From Xiphydria camelus (taxonomy: Eukaryota > Arthropoda > Insecta > Hymenoptera > Xiphydriidae), in the NCBI GenBank assembly GCA_963678675.1, contig OY783201.1:16299769-16363768 (forward strand): a stretch of DNA of 64,000 bases. The letters run 5' to 3'. The notes below the pieces were generated by a model. That model saw only the letters and a list, made by a program, of their open reading frames with translations. It was not told the DNA's origin and ran no database searches. Within the stretch, counting starts at the first letter, position 1. Each line of letters opens with the position of its first letter. A program made the position numbers and the translations under genes. Positions 11,773-21,362 of the stretch are shown here, piece by piece.

Positions 11773-12284
11773 CCCTTAAATGCATGATTTTTTGTTTAAA
11801 AATAAAAAAATGAAAAACTGGAAGATTTTACAAAACTAATACAGGGAGAAATAAAAATAAAAATTATATTTCACTTTGAACCGTTTTTTTTTCGAAAAAA
11901 GGGTATGTAGCCAAATGGCAACATCATGCATTAAGTACATAGTATGACATTACATTACGTGTGAAATTTTTTGACACAATTATTACGTTTATTGAAACAT
12001 AATTCTACATCGCACTTCTCACACTTGGTATAGGTAAGTCCTTTGCAGTTAGGCAGCTTGCATTTCATTTTCTTATCCCGTTGCTCGCCGGTTGTCTGCA
12101 GACTGGGAAATGTCAATAATACAGTGACATGAGCGCCATGTACCAACAAATGCTTATAGCCTATTATAAAGCAGTACGTAGCCCAACGGACACTCTATGC
12201 AGCTAGTCGATATTTGCTCTAGTGTGAGTTTGAAAGGTATAGTAGGCAGTGTGTTGCCGAAAAGCAACAATATGCATTTAAGGG
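11773..12284 (-). mobile_element. piggyBac deletion derivative (512 bp)
   Basis: TTAA borders both sides (11769-11772 and 12285-12288) and the ends are perfect 13-bp inverted repeats CCCTTAAATGCAT. The internal sequence still contains the C-terminal cysteine-rich tail of a piggyBac transposase, showing that it arose by internal deletion of a full element of a family different from the one at 708-3307. Confidence 0.9.
11955..12100 (-). pseudogene. piggyBac transposase C-terminal cysteine-rich domain
   Basis: On the minus strand the tail reads KMKCKLPNCKGLTYTKCEKC, then DVELCF, NNCVKKFH and a stop. The CxxxxC-CxxC-C-CxxxxH ladder matches the zinc-binding tail of PGBD4-like piggyBac transposases that recognises the inverted repeats. 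No catalytic Asp remains upstream; the rest of the gene is deleted within the 512-bp element. Confidence 0.8.
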
Positions 12285-12611
12285 TTAACGAAATACTGCT
12301 TTCTCCCCGCTTTACCCCAAGGGCGGAGCAAAATGGGGACCGGTCAAAAAAAATCACAGTCGATGGAATTAAAAGTGATTTATTGTGACGAATCATTGAA
12401 GAAAAAACTCAGGTTATATATAAATTGAAAAATAATGAGAATAAATCAAGCAAATGAAAATTCGGTGCGATGAGCTCGTTCATTTGTTTACCCAGCGTGT
12501 TTTGAGGGTCGGTTTCGACTTCTTTTGACAACCATCGGAACTGTTAGACTTGATCTGCCTTGACATCTTCTGGAAGTTTATGAACTACCACATGGTGGAA
12601 GTTCTGGATGT

Positions 12612-12803
12612 CTATCGATTTGCAGTTTTTGGTCTGCCTCGGCCTTTTTTAGGAGTTGGCTGCAGTTCAGTTAGAGTAGTTCGCTTTATTTCTTTTGACT
12701 CTTTTTGATTAATTTCTTCGAGAAACAGTGAATTGATTTCATTGTACCTGGATAGGCCAGGTATTAAATTTTCCCGATTGTGGCCATCGACTGAATTCGA
12801 CAC
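12612..12803 (-). pseudogene. ORF fragment with AT-hook, probable transposase tail
   Basis: A 63-codon open frame ends in TPKKGRGRPKTANR and a stop; GRGRPK is an AT-hook core. Upstream residues are acidic and Lys-rich without a known fold. Its place inside the TA-flanked element suggests the C-terminal end of that element's transposase, but no DDE motif is visible, so this is inference. Confidence 0.3.
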
Positions 12804-13425
12804 TCCTCCCCTTAAACTGGCTCGGTAATTACCTTCCGTGAAAGGTACGGAACCATGACATTCGCGACCTAGATTCGCCGAAATATACCGCTTCGTTGAT
12901 GACGAGATTAACTATAGTTGGCGAATGATTCATGATCGTGACGCTATTAAGCGGTACGAACCGATATTCAGAATTCCGTCTACCGTACGGCGGAACAATA
13001 TCAGTAAGAGAATGCCTTGAAATCTCCCCGCTTTGCCCCTCCCCACTTTGCCCCTGATGCACATTTTTAATTGAGAGTTTGTTATCAACATAACGATACC
13101 ATTCTAGGCTGTATTTGTTATCTAAAGAATTCCCTTCAACACGATGAAACTAATTTTGGTGCAGAAAAATTCTTTCATTACCTACTTACTTGTGTTGTAA
13201 TAACAGAAGATTCTTACATCAGGGCCAAAAAAAACTAGGTGTGTGTTCCATAACTTCGCTATGTAATGTCAGACTGAGCTGTAACGTCCAAAACTACACC
13301 AGGGCATTTTGTTAACTAAGTTCATACTGTTTTTGTTACATATTGCTATTCTGCATGCGAATTATCGACAACTCCCCGCTTTACCCCCCTCCCCACTTTA
13401 CCCTACCTTCCCCTATAAATCGTTC

Positions 13426-13580
13426 GGCTGAAATCCTCAGATTTTTAAGACTGTGTTTAGGTCGTAGCACGAAGCATGGTGGAGACACGAGGGGCTCGCC
13501 TTCGGCGAGCCTCATTTCCCCACCATGCCTCGTGCTGCGACCTAATTAAACACAGTCTGAAAAAACCTCGGATTTCCGCC
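13426..13580. repeat. 155-bp hairpin repeat
   Basis: Arms 13426-13500 and 13503-13580 pair almost completely around a tiny TTC loop. Shared segments include AGACTGTGTTTAGGTCG, CACGAAGCATGGTG and GAGGGGCTCGCC, with a few bulges. It begins 12 bp after the TA-flanked element. Confidence 0.85.
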
Positions 13581-14079
13581 TAATGACATAAGATACTATT
13601 AGGATCCTTCTAAAGTAGGGCTGAAAAGCCATCAAGTTATGCACTTTCGTAGAGTTCAAATTTTCCTACCACCTGTTCAACTTTGCATGGGTTAATGAAT
13701 GTTGAAGTGATTTCTTATGAAAGTAAAATAGTTTTCTCTGACCAAGGTTGAATCCTTTGATTTCTCTCCAATAAACTTTTGAATCGGAGAATCATGAACC
13801 TGATCCTGTACTATACGCTTATGTAATACTGTAGTAATTGCAGTGTAGTCTGGCTTGGAGGATCGAGAAGTTACTAAACGTTATTGGATTTTACTCTATA
13901 TTCTTTTTCCTCGCGTTCGCCCTCTTTCTCTTCAACTTTGAAACTACTTTAAAGATCGCTTAACCCATCGTCATATAGAATTTTATTTCTATTCTTAATA
14001 CAATTAAGTTATTCTCCTACATTTCCAGAATGAGATGAGCCGAAATAACAGGCTCCTCCTCATTTTATCTATGGACAGT
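13581..14079. other. non-coding DNA
   Basis: No repeat or coding sequence recognised. Confidence 0.4.
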
Positions 14080-14884
14080 TTACCTCTTCACGTTTAGGCA
14101 AAGTTCACACCTTCCATTCGTTGAATTACTTGGCTCATCACATTCTGCACATTTGGTTTGCTGAGTCTGGTTCAACACAGTTTTAAGAATTTCTAGATTA
14201 TTACCGTTTTCTGGATAATTATTGGCAACAGTCTCTTTGGTAATATCTTGTTGCGGGTTATCAGATTCGGGGTCACTATCCACAGACTGCTCTTCGGTTT
14301 GTTGTTGCTGAAACTGTTCTCCTACACCAAATTCACTGACGACTTTCTCAAGCTCTTCTCCGGTTTTTAGATTTTCAATAGCCTCTTTTGGAATAGCTGA
14401 CGCAGATAAGCCGACTTTAATGTCATGACCAAACATGGCGGTATAGGGAGCTCTTTTTATTCCATCATGGTATGCTCTATTTTTCATTTATTGTATAAAT
14501 CTGAGGCCCTCTGACCATCGCCTGCAATTTTCATCGTCCATCCACGTCATGAGCATATTTTGTATATCTTGATTTGCTCTTTCTACGCTGCCTTGTGACT
14601 GGCTATGACGGGGTTTACCATGAACCATTTTAAGACCACTCCATATAGAACTTAACTCTTCAATCACACAGTTCACGAACTCCCGCCCATTGTCCGATTG
14701 CAGTATAGATGGCGCTCCAAAAATACAAAATATGTCTATCAGGTTCTTACAAACTTCCTCGGCTCTTTTTTATTGTAAAGCACGTATTTGAACAAACTTA
14801 GTTAAGTGGTCTTGATACACTATGATAAAGTAATCTCTATCAGGATGGGATTGCATGTCAATAAAGTCCACTTAACAATGGCTG
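14080..14884 (-). pseudogene. retroviral-type integrase core, KRBA2-like, with two stops
   Basis: Read from 14884 to 14080 in a single frame. The rve-type catalytic triad is visible: Asp in DFIDMQSHPD near 14868, Asp in QSDNGREFVN, and Glu in HSQSQGSVERANQD. The strings YQDHLTKFV, HGKPRHSQSQG and KNRAYHDGIKRAPYTAMFGH are characteristic of the domesticated or transposon-borne integrases annotated as KRAB-A domain-containing protein 2-like. The C-terminal part is Gln- and acidic-rich and ends with a Cys-rich tail (KCAECDEPSN, RCELCLN). In-frame stops occur at 14770-14772 and 14488-14490, and the N-terminal zinc-binding part is absent. It is a relic lying just outside the pogo-like element. Confidence 0.82.
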
Positions 14885-15324
14885 TTCATCTCTGAAAGAA
14901 CCACAAGCAGATATGATTTAATAATATCTTGAGTTATATTCTTGTAGGGGAGATCGGGGGGTTATGAGACGGGTTTTGTTTTTGTAAGAAAGTATAATGA
15001 AAAAACTTTTTTCTGCGCATAAATTGTGTCAAATCGAGAGTAAGCATTACAATACTTTTAAAAAAGATGAGTTTGCTGAAATTTCAAAAAATCCTATAAG
15101 TTTGGCCTGTTAGCTCGAAAGTTGGTTTTTCTGGATTTTTACAATGTTCGGGGGGTTGTGAGACACGCCTTCAAATCATAGAATGTGGCATACATTCATC
15201 AAAATTGTTTATTCAAATTAAAGAAAGAAAGCAAAATGTTGCGGCTTACAATGTATTCAAGTTTAAAAAGGTTAGTGAAAAAAGTATAAGGACAAAAAAA
15301 TGTAGATAAAGTTCAAATAAGCAA

Positions 15325-15560
15325 TTATTAGATCAATCAGATTCACAAGGGATGCAGGTGTAATAGCCGGCTGTTAAATTGGCACACTCTTTAAGTGAAC
15401 TGGTGGGTCGCAAGTATTACAGTGAATTGAGTTGTTTCGGTTCAATTTTTTTGGCATAGGAGATTTACAAATGATGCAGAATTCTTCATCTTCAGAATCA
15501 GACACATTTCGAATTTTTTCTTTTTGTTCACACTGCTTACAACTTGCTATAAATCGATGT
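15325..15560 (-). pseudogene. PHD-like zinc finger, C-terminal transposase remnant
   Basis: On the minus strand the reading SCKQCEQKEK is followed by SEDEEFCIICKSPMPKK, IHCNTCDPPVHLK and, after a 1-base shift near 15395, CANLTAGYYTCIPCESD and a stop. The C4-H-C3 order (CxxC, CxxC, H, C, CxxC) is that of a PHD finger, a type found at the C-terminus of several insect pogo/jerky-like transposases. The catalytic part is gone. It belongs to the TA-flanked element around it. Confidence 0.65.
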
Positions 15561-16121
15561 TATTGCTACTGTTTGAACAAGTTTAGGAATTTTTAACAGT
15601 TAACTTACATTTTTACATATAACTAATAAACAAGTTTTAGGTGCGACTCGCTACAAAATAAAGAAACAATCATTTAAAGAAGGCTAAATTAATTAAAAAC
15701 AATTAAAATTGCACAAAATGTGCAGTGTTAACAAAAAATTCATAATAAACCCATAAAATACGATTTTTAGTAAATCGCTTTTAGAAACAGCGTGTCTCAC
15801 AACCCCCCGAAAATGTTGTCTCACGACCCCCCAAGTTCAATATTTTTAAAATAGCCATCGCTTCATGGATACATAAAATGTTTATCCAAAATTCTGTTTG
15901 TGTGTCAAAAGGCTACTCACCAAGGAATGATTTATATCTATACACTCTTTTGTGAACAGCTTGAAAGCACGAGTGAAAATACTGCAAACACAAATGGTCG
16001 AGAAAACTTTAAAACACAAAATTGAAGTTGCAATCTGAAGAGATACTAAGAATCCGCGTCAACGCGACGAGTGTCAAATGAAAATGGAGATACAGGACGA
16101 GAATGAAGTTTGACAGTCATT

Positions 16122-16890
16122 GGTTGCGTTCAGCAGATCGAGCATAAACCGCTACCGCTCAGTACGCTCAGAAGTAGCGCTCTCTGTTCTGCTGACAACA
16201 AGTTTCGGCCGTGGCCTTCGATACATTTAGGTGTGTGGCGCGGTGAACTTAAACGATCGACTTGTCGTACTGAAATTGGGCTTTATAAAATTGTTTAGGA
16301 ACAATCACTTTGAGAGTCAGATTCGTTTTTAGCGCACATAAATCTATAAGAATCACCTGGTCTGATTCGAGTAACAAAATCACTATTGTCCAGTGTTATC
16401 TCTGGTTACAAAATGTTGTGTTATTCATATCAATACCTCAGAGCTAAACAGTATTAACACAATTTTTTTCAAAAATCGTATTATTTCCTCATTCTGCTAT
16501 TTTACATTGAAAATACGGGTTTCGAAAAAAATGGAGTCAATACTGTTTAGTTCTGAGGTACTGATATGGTAACAGATTGTTTCACGATTGCCGGTGGCAA
16601 GAAAATGTAATTTTTTCGTAATAATACATAAAATATAAGATGTTCCGTCGCACAACAGACGGAATTCGACACATCGGTTCACATTGCTCGACATCATTCA
16701 TAAAATGCGCCAAAACTTCTTCCGATGGAAGTGAGCCGGAGCGCTGGAGCGTAATTTTTCTTCGCTACAAAACATGGCGACCGCTACCACTTACGCTCAC
16801 TTGGAGCCCTCGGTAGCATGCGCGTTCGGCAGATTTTTGCTGAGCTGCTCCACAACTGTTGCGGAGCGGTATGATCTGCTGGTACATGTC
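16122..16890. mobile_element. MITE family B, copy 1
   Basis: Begins with GGTTGCGTTCAGCAGATCGA and ends near GGAGCGGTATGATCTGCTG. It is a diverged, inverted relative of the element at 42031-42834, sharing GGCGACCGCTACCACTTACG-like and ACTTCTTCCGATGGAAGTGA segments. An internal inverted repeat around CCTCAGARCTAAACAGTATT (16430-16565) is partly deleted in copy 2. The right terminal bases are degraded. Confidence 0.75.
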
Positions 16891-16942
16891 GCACTTCTCA
16901 ATTCAGTGTTGTGAGCTTGTCTCACGACCCCTCGTGTCTCAC

Positions 16943-17247
16943 TGTTGAGGCAGTTGCAGGATCTGTTTGGAGAAGTGATGGAGAAATAGGAATAAATGAA
17001 CGATACTCTTTTCTGCCGGAGAAACTATTGAATATATTTGGTTACGTAAGCTTAGAAGGAAGAATCCGTTTCCTTCTAAGTACGGAGTATGACTAACGCT
17101 CGCCGCTGCTTCCTCGATCATCTTCGCACGCGAAGAGCGGCGCCACCGTCTCTGTTCGGCTCCGCTCGGGAACCGTCGATCTCGCCCGACGCTCGGGTAT
17201 TGTTGGCTATAGTCGATTCGCCTAAATGTGACGACTTATCCTCAACA
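16943..17247 (-). repeat. Copia 3' LTR
   Basis: 305 bp, TG...CA ended, inverted termini TGTTGAGG/CCTCAACA. It lacks two single bases present in the other LTR. In the element's sense it is preceded by only a short purine run (GGCGGAAG), because the end of the RNase H gene seems deleted. Confidence 0.95.
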
Positions 17248-17300
17248 CTTCCGCCGTCGGAACGTTTAGCGCGCATGCCAAGTTTATTACACAATGACAG

Positions 17301-19380
17301 TTAACAATTTACGCAGCCAGATTGCTTCTTCCGTTGCAGTCGCAGCTGCGATATATATTCCGATTCGGTGGTGCTCAGCGAGACAAGCTTCTGTCGCTGA
17401 GACGACCATGTTACTACACCGTTCGCAATACATAACGCGTACCCCGTCGTAGATCTTCGCGTCTCTACGTCGCTAGTAAAATCCGCGTCCGAGAATCCGA
17501 TTAACAAGACTTTTGCTTTCCCCGCTCGATACTCGATCCCTTTATCTATCGTCCCCGCGACGTATGAGAAAATACGTTTCACTGCGCGCCAGTGTTTCTC
17601 ATCGTGATTCGCGAGAAGTTTGCTAACTTGATTTACCGCATAAGCGATGTCTGGTCTGGTGACCGTTGCCAGAAACATCAACGAGCCTACCGCTTCCCGA
17701 TATGGTACATTCGTTTCTCGTTCCCCGGATTCAGCGGGATACAGTACTGTGTGAGGGTCCGCCGGTATAGACAGTCCTTTCGCGTTCGTCATTTTGAATC
17801 TATCGATTATTTTCTTAGAATACGCGGTCTGATGAATGAACATTGACTTCCGTTCACGATCTCGATCGACCTGTATTCCCACGAAATAGCTACAATCGCC
17901 AACCGTTATTTCGAACGCTCTACTCAACTCGTCTAATATCTTTTCTACCGCGCTTGCTGACTCAGCCGCGATCAGCCCGTCGTCTACGAATAACGCCAAA
18001 TAGATTTTACAACCGTCACACACTCCGCTGAACACACACTTGTCAGCGTCTGTTTCTACTAAATTTAGTTTCTTTAGGAACTGTACAAACTTTACGTTCC
18101 AACACCTGGGGGCCTGCTTGAGACCGTACAGGGCCTTCCGCAGTCTGCAGACGGTCGCACTCTTTCCTCCTTCTTCCGCATTGATCTTCAGTCCCGTTGG
18201 CACCTCCATCCGGATGTCCTCGTCCAGCTCTCCATGTAGAAAAGCAGTGCGCACGTCGAACTGCGCCGTCTCGAGGTCTTCTTCCGTTATGACTGCCAGC
18301 AGCACTCGGATCGAGTCGTATCGTACGACCGGTGAGAATGTTTCGACGTAATCCAGCCCTTCTCGTTGTTGGAAACCCCTAGCGCACAACCGCGCTTTAA
18401 ACCGGAGCACGCTTCCGTCTGTGTCTCTCAACACCTTGAAAACCCACTTTGAGTCGATCAGCCGCTCTCCCGGTTTTCTCGGAACCAGCTCCCACGTTCC
18501 GTTCTCTTTGTGGGCTTCCAGCTCGTCCTCAATCGCCTCGATCCACTGCTCGGCTTCTGTGCTTTTGACTGCTTCGTCAAACGTATTGGGAACTGCAAAC
18601 TCGACAACGTTTATTTCGAATCGTTGCGGAGGGTGCAGCAGCGCGCGATTCCGAAGCGCACGAGAAGTCCCCTTTGACGAGCCAACAGCCCGGGTATTAT
18701 CATCTTCGTTCCTGTCTTCAGGTACCTCCGGTGCCTTGACATCAGCGTTGGCTTCCTCCTCGTTCACTGCAGCTTCTTCCTCTCCTCCCTGTTCGTCTTC
18801 GTCCACCAGGTTCGGAAACTCCCCTTCTTCTTCGGCTCCTTCTGTGCTATCACCATCAGACGACTCGTTAAACGTCACGTTCCTCGGTACAGTGACGGTT
18901 CTCGTGACAGGATCGAAGAGCCGGTAATTCGTCGACTCGTTCTCGTACCCCACCAGTATGCATTTTTTAGCTCGTGCGTCGAACTTTGTGGTCTTTGGTT
19001 TCGGAGTATGCATGTACGCGGCCGATCCGAAAACTCTCACGTGTCTCAGATCCGGTATCTTGCCTGTCCAAAGTTCGTACGGTGTGCGGCTTCCGCCCAC
19101 TCTGGAGTTCCCCGTCCTGTTCAGCAGATGCACCGCCGTTGCAGTTGCTTCCGCCTATAGATAGTCCGGCAGCTTCTTCGCCTTCAGCATGGTTCGTGCC
19201 ATCTCCACGATGGTCCTATTGTCGCGTTCCGATTTCCCATTTTTTTCGGGCGTGTAAGGTGCGGTCGTCTCGAGAGTGAAGCCTTTTGCCTTTAAATATT
19301 CCAGCATCTGTGTGTTCCGATATTCCGTCCCGTTGTCCGTGCGCAACACCTGCATTGCTCGCCCGAACCTGTTGTTCACC
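17301..19380 (-). pseudogene. Copia pol, 3' part: integrase C-half, RT, RNase H
   Basis: This continues the polyprotein broken by the gypsy insertion. Reading from 19380, the integrase second Asp is in VLRTDNGTEYRN and the Glu in PEKNGKSERDNRT. A TAG at 19155-19157 replaces the expected Trp in LPDYL-AEA. From there an open frame carries the Copia integrase C-terminal block (RTPYELWTGKIPDLRHVRVF), an acidic linker, RVT_2 reverse transcriptase (WVFKVLRDTDGSVLRFKARL; VDDG active site in LALFVDDGLIAAES) and RNase H start (LLIGFSDADFTSD). A 2-base insertion near 17352 throws STTESEYI out of frame; the correct continuation ATATEEAIWLRKLL is visible in another frame. RNase H is then truncated before the LTR. 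Confidence 0.93.
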
Positions 19381-20497
19381 TGTGACGTAGCGTTTCCCTG
19401 AGGGCCCGCGAAGCCCTCCGCTAATCACTAAATGGCGGCTACGCCGCCACTCGCGGGTCTATAACCGATGGGCGCCAGGTGCGGTCACGGCCGCACCACG
19501 TGGAGAGGCAAGCACTCTCTCCTCCTGAACTCCGCGGGATCGGAAACGATCCGATCGCGATCGCGTCCGGCTACCACAGCATTTGGTAGAGGGGCGGTTC
19601 GTTGGACGTTGGCTGGGACACGGGAGGACGGAACCTACAGGCGAGGGCGCGAAATGAAAGCGGAAAACAACGTCGACTCCTAGCTAATCGCAACTCTTTA
19701 TTTTCCCGACTCTCGGGAACGGGGTCCCCGCACGCCGCTCGTACTCGGGGAACGATCCTCGACGCAATACTGGTGCCGCGTGCACCTCGCTAACCGCGGC
19801 GATGCTAAACGCTATTCGGACACGCGCCTACGTTGTCGCTCCTCGACGAGACGGGCCCCTACATCGAATCTAACGACGCTCGTCGGCAATTAGGGGACGC
19901 GGACGCGACAATACTAGGACGCGACGAGCCACGTGAACGATACGCGTCGTTAACGCCGATCGCGAGACGGGAGGATCGCTCGCGAAAAGATACCTTAGCT
20001 CGCGATAAAATCGTCGGCGTCGTCGGGACACGTCCGGACAATGGCCACGCGAGCCCTACGTCGTCGGAAGCACGTGGCGTACTCCTCGAACGAGTCACGG
20101 CGGGTCTCGGGAAAAACAAAAAGGGCGTACCGACTATCGTCGCAGGTGTCGTTGCTTCCTTAGGCTCTCCTTCTTCCTTCCGGGCGTCGTCGGAACGTCG
20201 TCGGCGGTCGCACTCGTTTTTATTCCTTGCGGGTTTTCGACACGACCTCGTGCCTTGCGCGCTGGACAAAGAGTGCCGGCTTTTCCAGCCAAGACCCGTC
20301 ACGTAGGCGCCTCGCGGTCTTCCCGGTTGCCTCGCGGGCTCAAGAGGTGGCTCTTCGATAGCCATCGGCTATCGATCCGTATCCTCCCCGTCGATCGATA
20401 CTGACGCGTCCCGTCCGTATCGACGTCCCGATCGCGCACTTATTTTCAAAGGGGCCGCTTGCTCCCTTTTTGTGACGCGGAGCGAATCCACGTCACA
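19381..20497 (-). repeat. gypsy 3' LTR (1117 bp)
   Basis: Starts TGTGACGTAGCGTTTCCC and ends CCACGTCACA. It is GC-rich and CpG-rich, unlike the AT-rich host. By-eye differences from the other LTR are almost all transitions. Confidence 0.95.
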
Positions 20498-20512
20498 AAC
20501 TCCCCCCTCCTT
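20498..20512 (-). promoter_or_regulatory. gypsy polypurine tract
   Basis: On the minus strand AAGGAGGGGGGAGTT lies directly before the TG of the 3' LTR, the expected place for the plus-strand primer of reverse transcription. Confidence 0.85.
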
Positions 20513-20636
20513 AGACGGGGCCAAGGGCGCTCGAAGGGAACGTCCTGGACCCACGCGCTATCACCCTCGCCTGTCGCCTAGTGGGAAAGGGGTTCTAAAT
20601 TAACTAGAAGAAGCACCGTGCGGTAACAGCTCTTTA

Positions 20637-21191
20637 TTACTTCCGCTGGCGGCAGGATGGGCAACTGCGAGAAGTCACATTCTGCCGGCAGCAGACCCGG
20701 CAGAAGTCCTCCCGCAGCGCCTTCTTACAATAAGCCCATCCGTGGCCGTGGGCGAAACAGTTCGCGCACCCCTTCGCCGTCTCCATGGCGTTTTTTAATT
20801 CTCCGCCCTTTCCAGGGTGCTTCCGCACCACCGTCGGGGTCAAGACCCGGCCCCTCGGCATCGTCTCCACCTCGGTGGCCCGCGACACGCGCTCCCTCGG
20901 ACGTGGCGTTTGCGTCGCCACATCTATGGGACGCGATATATCGACCCTTGGTCGCGGCGTCTGCGTGGCCACGTCGTTGGGGCTAGTCGCTCTCACCGCC
21001 GGTGTTTGAGTTGCCACGTTCGTGGTCTGCCGCGTCGTCGTCGTTGCCGTGGATCCTCTACCGTGTCCGAGTGCCCGCTCGAGGTAGTTGCGCGGGACGT
21101 GGATCCTGATCGGGATCGTATTCCCCCCAACTGGCGGCTCGAACGAATCGGCGGCGACCAGTGGCGAGAGGTCTCTGGCTTCGTCCTCCAT
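20637..21191 (-). CDS. gypsy third ORF with Gag-like zinc cluster
   Basis: This 184-codon frame lies 171 bp downstream of pol, where an env gene would sit, and shows no signal peptide or membrane segment. Residues 1-50 are acidic then proline-rich; 55-105 hold three copies of a VATQTPxxR motif (NVATQTPAVR, DVATQTPRPR twice). Residues 142-181 form a Cys/His array, CANC-x4-H-x4-C-x8-CRVC-x9-CPSC. The same element's Gag ends in CWNC-x4-H-x4-C-x8-CYQC-x8-CKRC, so the two clusters look homologous. I infer a duplicated or split nucleocapsid-like nucleic-acid-binding accessory protein. It is uninterrupted. Confidence 0.7.
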   Translation of the reverse strand: MEDEARDLSPLVAADSFEPPVGGNTIPIRIHVPRNYLERALGHGRGSTATTTTRQTTNVATQTPAVRATSPNDVATQTPRPRVDISRPIDVATQTPRPRERVSRATEVETMPRGRVLTPTVVRKHPGKGGELKNAMETAKGCANCFAHGHGWAYCKKALREDFCRVCCRQNVTSRSCPSCRQRK

Positions 21192-21362
21192 GTCTCTGTA
21201 TTAAGGGAGGCGAATAGTAATGTTTGTTCTGTGTACTTAATTCCTAGCAACGACTAGTCTCGGGGCCTCGGCGATCCAGAATTAAGTCTTCGCCGTTCGC
21301 CGCGGACGTGTCGTTCCGTCTTCCTCATCGGGGTACTACCACCGATGCCGCTCGTTTTAGCG

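Larger units (their letters stand above)
11600..13413 (-). mobile_element. TA-flanked DNA element with GGGGAAGGTAGGG-type ends
   Basis: The right end, read inward, is GGGGAAGGTAGGGTAAAGTG. The left end at 11600 is a diverged inverted version (GAGGAAGGTGGGGAAAAATG). Both are bordered by TA (11598-11599 and 13414-13415), as in Tc1/mariner/pogo elements. The CCCCGCTTTACCCC motif recurs subterminally at 12303, 13025 and 13375. A 512-bp piggyBac derivative is nested at 11773-12284, and an AT-hook-bearing ORF lies on the minus strand at 12612-12803. Superfamily is inferred from ends only. Confidence 0.6.

Noticed and set aside
19859..20365. 168-codon ORFs in both gypsy LTRs, both strands
   Set aside because: Present because the LTR is CpG-rich and poor in stops; identical in both LTRs and without domains.
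20817..21257. Plus-strand Arg-rich ORF
   Set aside because: Antisense to the gypsy third ORF, whose zinc cluster and repeats make the minus strand the coding one.
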